This document shows, in pieces, positions 26,465 through 33,936 of a stretch of 64,000 nucleotides of DNA (position 1 is the stretch's first letter; every line of letters begins with the position of its first letter). The stretch spans positions 1-64,000 of the forward strand of contig JAEXCN010000227.1 of NCBI GenBank assembly GCA_023402175.1. The letters run 5' to 3'. This DNA is from Pseudomonadota bacterium (lineage in GTDB: Bacteria; Myxococcota_A; Polyangia; Polyangiales; Polyangiaceae). The notes beneath the pieces are model-generated. The model ran no database searches, was not told where the DNA came from, and was given only the letters and a program-made list of their open reading frames with translations. A program made the translations under genes and the position numbers.

Positions 26465-27472
26465 TTACTTCGCCGGGAAGAGAAAGAGGCCGATGCGCCG
26501 GAACCAACGCTCGAACCGGTTCGAATCACCGAAGGAATAGAGCTCGGTCCATTCCCTGAGACGTTCGGGGTCGATTCCCCATGCACGAGAGAAGTCGCGG
26601 ATCACCCGGAGCTCGCTCTCGTCCATCTGTCCGTCGGACCACCCCATCTGGAACATTTCTTCGAGCACGCGCTCCCGATCGACCAGCGTGGGCGGCGGGT
26701 CGATCTCGTTCGGCCGCCAGACCCGGATGTCCTCGACGCCGAGCGGAGGGATCCCTCGCTTGCGGGCCGCACGGGCGAGGATGACGTGGTCGTCCGGGCT
26801 CGCTTCGCCATCCGCGGCAGCGACCGACGCGATCGCGAGGAGCTCCTCGCGCGGCCCGCCAACGCGGCGGAGCGATGCGGGCGGCGGGTTCCGCTGCGTG
26901 ATGGGCGCTTCATTCGAGCGCTCGAATCCGAGCGCATCTTGGGAAGTCGCTTCACGCATCATGATCGCCGGCTCGCCCGCTGCGCCTGCAGCGCCTCCTC
27001 CGGAGAAGAGGTAGTCGGCGACGTCGAACGTCGTCTCGACGCGCTCGCCGCGCCAGAACGCTGCAAAGACGTCGCCCGGGGTCGGGAGCACGAAGTACGC
27101 GTCGACGAGCTCTCGCGTCGACGCGAGACCTTCCTCGCGGGCCCATGCGTCGAACGCACGCTCGAGGTCGGCCTGTTCGGCGAGCTTCCGCGCCGGAGCA
27201 CGGTCGACGAGCACCGCCTGCGTACCGCAGTACGAGCAACGTCGCGCTTCATGCATCGCTTCGTCGAGAGGTGTTCCGCAGCCGGGGCAGCCGTCGCCAG
27301 GCGCAGCGCTCTCGACACCGACGACCTGCCCTTCGGCCATGTGACCGCAGAGCCGGCAGCGAACCGACTCCGGCACGCCGAGACGGCAGCTCGGAGCGTC
27401 CGCGTCCCACGTTTCGATGCGCGTCCCTTCCACCGTGCACGACGAACAGTCGACGCGGAGCTCGAAGGGCAT
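26465..27472 (-). CDS. Zinc-ribbon and TerB-like domain protein, first gene of the MoxR operon
   Basis: 335 residues. The N-terminal ~80 residues hold zinc-ribbon Cys pairs (CSSC, CRLC, CPGC, CSYC). A middle helical region resembles transport-associated or Tim44-like folds (AFDAWAREEGL, DVFAAFWRGERVETTFDVADYLF). Residues ~215-320 form a TerB-like domain (AADGEASPDDHVILARAA, DGQMDESELRVIRDFSRAWG). No signal peptide. It lies 8 nt before moxR. The order TerB/zinc-ribbon, MoxR, DUF58, DUF4129 suggests a cytosolic metal-linked component of an envelope-assembly machine. Confidence 0.65.
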   Translation of the reverse strand: MPFELRVDCSSCTVEGTRIETWDADAPSCRLGVPESVRCRLCGHMAEGQVVGVESAAPGDGCPGCGTPLDEAMHEARRCSYCGTQAVLVDRAPARKLAEQADLERAFDAWAREEGLASTRELVDAYFVLPTPGDVFAAFWRGERVETTFDVADYLFSGGGAAGAAGEPAIMMREATSQDALGFERSNEAPITQRNPPPASLRRVGGPREELLAIASVAAADGEASPDDHVILARAARKRGIPPLGVEDIRVWRPNEIDPPPTLVDRERVLEEMFQMGWSDGQMDESELRVIRDFSRAWGIDPERLREWTELYSFGDSNRFERWFRRIGLFLFPAK

Positions 27473-27657
27473 GCGGCACGATGATAGCCGCGAAATCGCA
27501 GTTGACCGTGACGGATGTCGACGAGATCGGGCCCCCCTGCGACAGCGAGGTGTGAGGCTCCAAGAGCTCAGGGAGCGCTCAGCACCAGATAGACGAAACC
27601 GACACTTGCCGTGGCACGGTTCGCGCTCATGTTGACCGCCGGAGGCGAACCCGAGAC

Positions 27658-28515
27658 ATGCCGAGTGACCGCGTTGCCGCTGCCGTCCCTACGCTCCTGC
27701 TGCCATCCGGCGAGGACATGCCGATCCTCGGTCAGGGGACATGGCGCATGGCTGAAGACCGAAGGAAGCGACGCGCCGAGCTCGAAGCCCTCCAGCTGGG
27801 GCTCGACCTCGGGATGACGCTCATCGACACCGCCGAGATGTATGCCGACGGCGCCGCCGAGATGCTGGTCGCCGAAGCGATCGAGGGCCGCCGCGACGAA
27901 GTGTTTCTCGTCAGCAAGGTCCTCCCGCGAAACGCGACGAGACGCGGCATGGTCGAAGCATGTGAGCGGAGCCTTCAGCGCCTCCAAACCGACCGCCTCG
28001 ATCTGTACCTCTTGCACTGGCGCGAGAAGCTCCCGCTCGAAGAGACCCTCGAAGGCTTCGCTGCGCTGAAACGCGCTGGGAAGATCCGCTTTTGGGGAGT
28101 CAGCAACTTCGACATCACGGATATGGAGGAGCTCGTCGACATCGGCGGCGAATCCGTCCAGGCCAACCAGGTGCTCTACAACCTCGGTCGTCGCGGGATC
28201 GAATACGACCTCCTGCCGTGGTGCCGGGAGCATCGCATCCCGATCATGGCCTACTCGCCGATCGAGCAGGGTCGCCTTCTCGAGCACCCTACGGTGCTCC
28301 GCATCGCGAACCGGCATCACGCAACTCCGGCCCAGATCGCGCTCGCCTGGCTGCTCCGCGATCGGCGCGTGTGCGCGATCCCGAAATCGGGCTCGCCGGC
28401 GCACGTCCGCGAGAATCGGCGCGCGCTCGACGTGCGGCTCACGGCAGAGGACGTCGCGATGATCGAGCGCGCCTTCCCACCGCCGCGCGAGCCGTGCGCG
28501 CTCGAGATGCTCTGA
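27658..28515 (+). CDS. Aldo/keto reductase
   Basis: 285 residues, a normal AKR barrel. The catalytic tetrad is visible: Asp57 (LIDTAEMY), Tyr62, Lys87 (LVSKVLP) and His120 (LYLLHW). The NADPH pocket is near the end: AIPKSGSPAHVREN. It reduces aldehydes or ketones with NADPH in the cytosol; the exact substrate is not shown. It is convergent with an aldehyde dehydrogenase (23-nt gap), so the two enzymes face the same kind of carbonyl chemistry but are not cotranscribed. Confidence 0.9.
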   Translation: MPSDRVAAAVPTLLLPSGEDMPILGQGTWRMAEDRRKRRAELEALQLGLDLGMTLIDTAEMYADGAAEMLVAEAIEGRRDEVFLVSKVLPRNATRRGMVEACERSLQRLQTDRLDLYLLHWREKLPLEETLEGFAALKRAGKIRFWGVSNFDITDMEELVDIGGESVQANQVLYNLGRRGIEYDLLPWCREHRIPIMAYSPIEQGRLLEHPTVLRIANRHHATPAQIALAWLLRDRRVCAIPKSGSPAHVRENRRALDVRLTAEDVAMIERAFPPPREPCALEML

Positions 28516-28538
28516 AGCGACCTCGGCCTGCTTGCTGC

Positions 28539-30044
28539 CTAAACCGCGTGCCGCCGGGGCGTCTCCTGGGTCGACACCCATTGGCACGTCGTCATCTCTT
28601 CGACGGCCCACTGCCCACCGAAACGGCCGAGGCCGGAGGCCTTCTCACCGCCGAACGCCGTGTTCGCCTCGTCGTTGGCGGGCCAGTCGTTGATGTGCGC
28701 CATGCCGGTCTCGAGCCGATGCGCGACGCGCAGACCGCGCTCGAGGTCGTGCGTGAAGACGGCGCTCGACATGCCGTACTCCGTGTCGTTCGCGATCTTG
28801 ATGGCCTCGTCCTCTCCGTCGAAGCGGAGCACCGGCGCCACAGGTCCGAAGACCTCCTCCTGCGCGACGGGCATGTCGTTTTGAACGCTCTCGAGCACGA
28901 TCGGCGAGAGCACGAGCCCCGAGACCTGGCCTCGCAAGACGACACACGCGCCCGCGGCGAGCGACGCATCGACCTTCTCGAGGATCCTCTCGAGCTGGCT
29001 TCGGTTGATGATGGGCCCGATCAGGGTCTTCGGATCGGACGGGTTGCCGACACGAAGCGACGCGACGCGCTTCGCGAACCGATCGAGGAAGGCGTCGTGG
29101 ATCTTCGTATCGAGCAAGATGCGATTGATCGCGATGCACGTCTGCCCGTGATGCATGAACTTGCCGACGACGGCCGCCTCGACCGCGGCACCGATGTCCG
29201 CATCGTCGAGCACGATGAGCGGACCGTTGCCACCGAGCTCGAGGCAGACGCGCTTCAGGTTCCGTCCGCAGCGCTCGGCGATGCGTCGCCCGACGCTCGT
29301 GCTCCCCGTGAACGAGATCACACGCGGGATGGGATGTTCGACGAACGCATCGCCGATGTCTTTGCCGGTACCGACGACGACGCTGAGCACGCCCGCGGGC
29401 AGCCCTGCTTCTTCGAAGATCTTCGCGAGCAAGAGACCACCCGTGACCGGGGTGTCGCTCGCGGGCTTGAGCACGACGGCATTCCCGACCGCGAGCGCAG
29501 CACCGACCGAACGCAGCGAGAGCTGCATCGGAAAGCTCCACGGGCTGATGACGCTCACGACGCCGATCGGGCGCCGGTACACGCGACTCTCCTTGCCGTG
29601 AGCCGATGCGGACAAGATCCGCCCGGCGGCGTGGAACGGGTAGATCGCTTGCTCCAAGAGCTGCTCGTGCACGATCCGATGCTCCTCGAGCGCCTTCTTC
29701 CGCGTGCTGCCGGACTCCTTGATGAGCCACTCGACGATCTCGTCCTTCCGCTGCGCGATGATCTGCGCCGCGCGCTCGATGACGTCGCGACGCTCGCGCG
29801 GGAGCGTGGCCGCCCACTTCGGCTGGCACGCGGCCGCTGCGCGGTACGCCTCCTCGACGTCGCAGGCGTCCGCGAGCGGGATCTCGACGAGCGTATCGCT
29901 GCTGTACGGGTCGTGATCGGCGCAGAGCTTGCCCGAGCGGCCTCGGCGCCAGCTGCCAGCGATGGGCATGCGCTCGAAGCCCTCGTACGGAGCGGGCGGC
30001 TGGATCGCGACCGCTGGCGACGGTGCTACCTGTCCGAGCTGCAT
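28539..30044 (-). CDS. Aldehyde dehydrogenase (benzaldehyde/vanillin dehydrogenase-like)
   Basis: The ATG at 30044 has a strong Shine-Dalgarno (GAGGAGG, 5-nt spacing), although the frame is open further upstream. 501 residues, standard length. VISPWSFP is the Rossmann region, FTGSTSVG the NAD site, Glu269 in LELGGNGP the general base and Cys303 in HHGQTCIAINR the nucleophile. The HHGQTC and EVFGPVAPVLRF forms are like benzaldehyde/aromatic aldehyde dehydrogenases. It oxidises aldehydes to acids with NAD(P). The C-terminal AVEEMTTCQWVS segment is also typical of that branch. Confidence 0.9.
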   Translation of the reverse strand: MQLGQVAPSPAVAIQPPAPYEGFERMPIAGSWRRGRSGKLCADHDPYSSDTLVEIPLADACDVEEAYRAAAACQPKWAATLPRERRDVIERAAQIIAQRKDEIVEWLIKESGSTRKKALEEHRIVHEQLLEQAIYPFHAAGRILSASAHGKESRVYRRPIGVVSVISPWSFPMQLSLRSVGAALAVGNAVVLKPASDTPVTGGLLLAKIFEEAGLPAGVLSVVVGTGKDIGDAFVEHPIPRVISFTGSTSVGRRIAERCGRNLKRVCLELGGNGPLIVLDDADIGAAVEAAVVGKFMHHGQTCIAINRILLDTKIHDAFLDRFAKRVASLRVGNPSDPKTLIGPIINRSQLERILEKVDASLAAGACVVLRGQVSGLVLSPIVLESVQNDMPVAQEEVFGPVAPVLRFDGEDEAIKIANDTEYGMSSAVFTHDLERGLRVAHRLETGMAHINDWPANDEANTAFGGEKASGLGRFGGQWAVEEMTTCQWVSTQETPRRHAV

Positions 30045-30077
30045 CGCATCCTCCTCGCCGTTGGCGTCGTCACCAAC

Positions 30078-30336
30078 GATGGGGGCTCCGCGGCTGCTCG
30101 CAATGGGCGAAATCATCTCGTTCCTCGTGCCCGCGGCGGAAAGGTCACGAAGACGCTCTGCCAGGATTGCCATTCGGCGATTCACGCCACATTCACGAAC
30201 AAGGAGCTCGAGCGGCACTATGCGAAGGTCGAGGCTCCTCGCGCACGGGCGCTTCGCGAAGATCGTTCAACTCATCGCGAAGCAGGACGGCCGCGTGCGT
30301 ACACCCCCGCGCCGCAGCCGCCTCAGCAACGGCTGA
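30078..30336 (+). pseudogene. HNH endonuclease remnant (N-terminus lost, +1 frameshift)
   Basis: In frame 3 from 30111 the translation reads NHLVPRARGGKVTKTLCQDC, then HSAIHATFTNKELERHYAK: the HH/HLVP, CxxCH and His residues of a small HNH endonuclease. The expected first zinc-knuckle Cys pair is missing and no start codon lies in frame nearby. At 30234-30240 (GCTCCTC) one extra C shifts the frame; dropping it gives KVEALAHGRFAKIVQLIAKQ and then a stop at 30336, which is the usual C-terminus of this family. It overlaps the promoter side of the aldehyde dehydrogenase gene. A sequencing error could explain the shift but not the missing N-terminus. Confidence 0.55.
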
Positions 30337-30420
30337 ACTGAGCTGTAAAGCTGCTATCGTCGCGTCCGGGGAAGCGGTCGATGAATTCCGTGCCGCGCGC
30401 GCAGATGAGTGGAGGCCTGG

Positions 30421-33400
30421 TTGCCGTATCGTGAGCCCGCGAACGAGCTCGCGCGCCGTGAGGCCGTCGTCGAGAAGGGGCCGCTCCTCCGCCTCGACGC
30501 GAGCGGTCGTCGAGGAGAGGACGGCGCCGATGGGCATGCCGGAAGAGACGGCATCACCTTTGGGGGCGACGGTGCCCGAGGCGGAGATGCATCGCCCGCT
30601 CGCGCGGGTGAGGCCGCTGGCCAGATTGCTGTCGGTCTTCGCAGCACGAACGAGAGCGAGACCAGCGCCGTCGTTTCGATCGAGCTTCGCTCCGGCGCCG
30701 AAGGAGAACGTCGTGGCGAAGCGGAGATCGATTTCGCACGGCCCGGCGAGCTCGAGCTCGTCGCCATCGGAGGACGCGGAGGCGACGGCGGCAACGGAGG
30801 ACGCGGAGGCGACGGCGCGAGCGGACGAGCCGGCTCCGACGCCACCCGCTACTTCAGCGGTGAGGACGGCGGACCGGGCGGAAACGGCGGCGACGGTGGA
30901 AACGGCTCGAGTGGAGCCTCGGGCGGTCGCGGAGGTGACGTCGTCGTTCGCGTGAGCGAAGAGGACACTCCGCTCCTCATGCTCGTCCGGAGCGACGTGC
31001 GCGGTGGCGACGGCGGTCGCGCCGGTGAGAACGGTAGCGAAGGACGGGGCGGGCCCGGTGGACGCGGAGGAAGCTCGTACTCGTGGACCGAGACCGAGTC
31101 CTACCGCGATTCGAATGGAAACAATCAGACCCGGACGACCTTCCACTCGAAGTCAGGCGGCTCGGACGGCAGATCGGGACGAAGCGGCCGCCCCGGCCAG
31201 GCGGACGTTCGTGCGGGTCAGAAGGGCCCGTCCGGCTCGGTCACGATCGAGGTGCGCGACGAAGCCGGAGGGACTGCGACGTATCCCTCTCGCTACGACG
31301 TGCGGCTCGTGTCGTTCGAGCATCGGAATGCAAATGACGACGGCATCTACGAGCCCGAGGAGAGAGTCTTCCTCTCGGAGGTCACGGTCCAGAACACCGG
31401 AGAAATGCCGCTTCCGAAGCATCACGACGTCATCGTGCGGATCGCGGACGACGGCTGGATCGCTCCGGTCGCCGAGCAGAAGCTCGTCTTGCCTCGCGCG
31501 CTCGCGCCCGGCGAAGCGCACGTGTTCGCACGCGAAGAGCTCGAGCTCTCGCTCCGCATGTTCCGCCCGCAGAAGAGCGGTCCGCCGCTCGCTGCGCCGG
31601 AGACGATCCATCTGCTCGCCGAGCTCCCGCGCGTGAGGCGGCGCTTCGGCGGGTTCGAAACGCCGAACGCGCCTTACGGCAACATCGTCATCCGCTTTCC
31701 AATCGAGGTGTCGGAGCCGACGGCTCTCTACTCGCTTGCGCCCGGCCAGGCGACGCGCATCCGCTGGCGCCTCACGAACGTATCGCAGAAGCCCTTCGGT
31801 CTCGCGAGCGAGCAAGGACGGGCAGTGGGGGTACGTCTCGTCCGCGATGGCGGCGAGGTCCACGCCGACGGCATCCATCTCTTCGCGAGCGCGTCGACGG
31901 CCTCATCCGGTTCGAACGATGTGCAGCTCGTGCCGCTCGCGCACGGGCTCGACGCCGATGTCCCGCGCGTCGGCGACGGCGAGGTCGTTCCCTTCGAGGC
32001 GACGATCGCCATCCCGAGCGACGCGACACCGTACACGACGGCGCGTTTCGTCGTGAGCGCCGAGCTCGGGCACATCGCCGAGCCGCGCCGCGCGCGCGCA
32101 GTGCATCTGCAGGAGATCCGGATCTGCGTAGGACGCCCGTTCGATGCGCGAGGCGCGGACGTCCTGTTGGTCGTCAACAACCGCACGGTCGCGGAAGAGG
32201 TCGCCGCGTGGGAAGAGCTCGTGCGATCGAGCGGCCTCACCGTTTCGGTCTGGGACGCGGCGCTCGAAGGTGGCGTCGCCGTGCTGCGTGACATCGCCGC
32301 CGGGGCGCACGCGTACCGCCTCGTCATCGTCTTGAACAACGAGTTCGACACCTCCGTGGGCGAGCAGATCCCGAGCGGCCTCGTCGACAAGGCGACGAGC
32401 ATGGCGCTCGCGCGACGAGGCACACACGTCCTCTACGTCGGTCGTGAGACGAAGCTCGCACGGCTCCTCGTTCCGACGGATGGTGACGCTCCCGAGCTCG
32501 CCGAAGCGGAGATAGACGAGAAGGCCGTTCTCGCAGCATGCGCGGTCGTTGCACCGGGCGAAGCGGTCGTGCGCTTCGAAGCGCGCGCCTGGTACACGTG
32601 GCCGTGGTCGGAGCCGAAGGCGGAGCATCTCGCCAAGCGCGCCCGCGCGCTCTCGGCGCTCCTCGCCCGTACGTACCCCGAACGCCGCTACGTCGTCATC
32701 CACGACTTCGCGCCCGTCGTCGAACGGCGCGTCGCCTGGGTGCGACGGATCGTGCTCGGTTCGATCGAGGTCCGGCGCTCGCTCGATGTCGCGCCGGGTG
32801 CGATCGCGAACGTGCAAGCGGACGCCAACGCGATGCACGATCCCGCGTTCGCGCGCGCCGACGTCATGTACGCCGTCGCGCTTCGCGCCCTGCCGTTCGC
32901 AGCCAAGCTGCAGTTGCTCGACGCCGCGCTCCCGTTCGGTGCGCGCACGGCCGACGTGGCGGATGGCTGCCCCGATGCGGTCGTCGCGGCGGTCCTCGGC
33001 GACCTCGTCCGCGAGCAACGCGCGGCATGCGAGGACGGATGGCGTCACGCGGAGCTCGAAACCGCATTGTCGCTCCTGAAGTCACTCGAGCAATTCGGGT
33101 TCGCGACACCGATCGCACACGATGACGGCGGCGTGCGCGCAGCGAGGCTCGTCGAGCTCGTGGCGTGGCTCGACCTGATCGCGCGCGACCACCCGCGGTT
33201 CTGGGAGTGGATCCCTCCCCTCTCACTGTTGCGGCGCCGTCCTCAGCTACGCCGCGTCGTTCGGGCGAGCCTCGTCCGCCTCGTCGCGCGCGTGATCGGC
33301 AATGACGCGAAGGCTGCTTGGCAAGCGATCGCGACGCGCCGCAAGGAGCTTCGTAAGGCGATCCGGCGCCGGAAGAAGGACCTCGAGCTGACCTCGACGT

Positions 33401-33765
33401 GCGCGCTCGGCTTCACCGACGATCGCCTCGCAGCGGCCATCTCGGGCCGCGCCATCACGTCGGATGCCGGTGTGCTGCCGCGAGGAGAGCGCGTCGTCGA
33501 CAAGCGGCGTCACGACGAGATCCGCGCGAAGGAGAGTGCGCGAAGTCAGCGCGCCGCCGGTGTCGCCACGAGCGCCGCCAGCGCGCGGGCGAGCCTCCTG
33601 CGCACGGAAACCTGTGAGGAGCTCCTCGCACGTGTCCTCCCGAAGACGCGCGTAGAGGTCGCGACATCGGTGCTGGATGCGGCCGTCCTCGAGCAGGAGC
33701 ACGACGCGATGCTCGAGGGCTCCGCGACGAGCCTCGCAGAGCTCCGCGAGGCTCGCCGACTCTGA
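30421..33765 (+). CDS. Large modular protein: collagen-like Gly-rich segments, beta-sandwich and Rossmann-like domains
   Basis: A TTG at 30421 is preferred since GGAGG (30411-30415) is 5 nt before it; a GTG at 30409 overlaps that site. 1,114 residues with no signal peptide. Gly-rich, collagen-like blocks (GGRGGDGGNGGRGGDGASG type) lie at about 29-60, 115-175, 195-220 and 245-272, separated by beta strands. Residues ~280-580 look like CARDB/Ig-type beta sandwiches (ERVFLSEVTVQNTGEMPLP). At ~585-680 there is a Rossmann-like unit (ADVLLVVNNRTVAEEVAAWEE with SGLTVSVWD). The C-terminal 400 residues are helical with a basic coiled segment (RRKELRKAIRRRKKD). I do not recognise a function. Confidence 0.6.
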   Translation: MPYREPANELARREAVVEKGPLLRLDASGRRGEDGADGHAGRDGITFGGDGARGGDASPARAGEAAGQIAVGLRSTNESETSAVVSIELRSGAEGERRGEAEIDFARPGELELVAIGGRGGDGGNGGRGGDGASGRAGSDATRYFSGEDGGPGGNGGDGGNGSSGASGGRGGDVVVRVSEEDTPLLMLVRSDVRGGDGGRAGENGSEGRGGPGGRGGSSYSWTETESYRDSNGNNQTRTTFHSKSGGSDGRSGRSGRPGQADVRAGQKGPSGSVTIEVRDEAGGTATYPSRYDVRLVSFEHRNANDDGIYEPEERVFLSEVTVQNTGEMPLPKHHDVIVRIADDGWIAPVAEQKLVLPRALAPGEAHVFAREELELSLRMFRPQKSGPPLAAPETIHLLAELPRVRRRFGGFETPNAPYGNIVIRFPIEVSEPTALYSLAPGQATRIRWRLTNVSQKPFGLASEQGRAVGVRLVRDGGEVHADGIHLFASASTASSGSNDVQLVPLAHGLDADVPRVGDGEVVPFEATIAIPSDATPYTTARFVVSAELGHIAEPRRARAVHLQEIRICVGRPFDARGADVLLVVNNRTVAEEVAAWEELVRSSGLTVSVWDAALEGGVAVLRDIAAGAHAYRLVIVLNNEFDTSVGEQIPSGLVDKATSMALARRGTHVLYVGRETKLARLLVPTDGDAPELAEAEIDEKAVLAACAVVAPGEAVVRFEARAWYTWPWSEPKAEHLAKRARALSALLARTYPERRYVVIHDFAPVVERRVAWVRRIVLGSIEVRRSLDVAPGAIANVQADANAMHDPAFARADVMYAVALRALPFAAKLQLLDAALPFGARTADVADGCPDAVVAAVLGDLVREQRAACEDGWRHAELETALSLLKSLEQFGFATPIAHDDGGVRAARLVELVAWLDLIARDHPRFWEWIPPLSLLRRRPQLRRVVRASLVRLVARVIGNDAKAAWQAIATRRKELRKAIRRRKKDLELTSTCALGFTDDRLAAAISGRAITSDAGVLPRGERVVDKRRHDEIRAKESARSQRAAGVATSAASARASLLRTETCEELLARVLPKTRVEVATSVLDAAVLEQEHDAMLEGSATSLAELREARRL

Positions 33766-33936
33766 GAGTGCGCCCCATCGCGCCAGTGACGTGAAGCGAA
33801 GCGTAGCGCGAGCGTGGAGCGTCCGTCGTCGCCCGCCTCGAAGGAGTGGAACGAGGCGCTGACCTCCGGCGTTTGGGAGGAGGGCGCCCGCCTGAAGATC
33901 CGCGACGAAGGGGCGTTAACACGAGGGGAGATGGTC

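Noticed and set aside
26505..26535. GGTTCGAATC, a tRNA T-loop-like string
   Set aside because: It lies inside the TerB/zinc-ribbon gene and no cloverleaf stems are found around it.
28092..30341. 749-codon plus-strand frame across the aldo/keto reductase end and the aldehyde dehydrogenase
   Set aside because: It is a shadow of two real enzymes; only its last ~80 codons carry a signal (HNH remnant).
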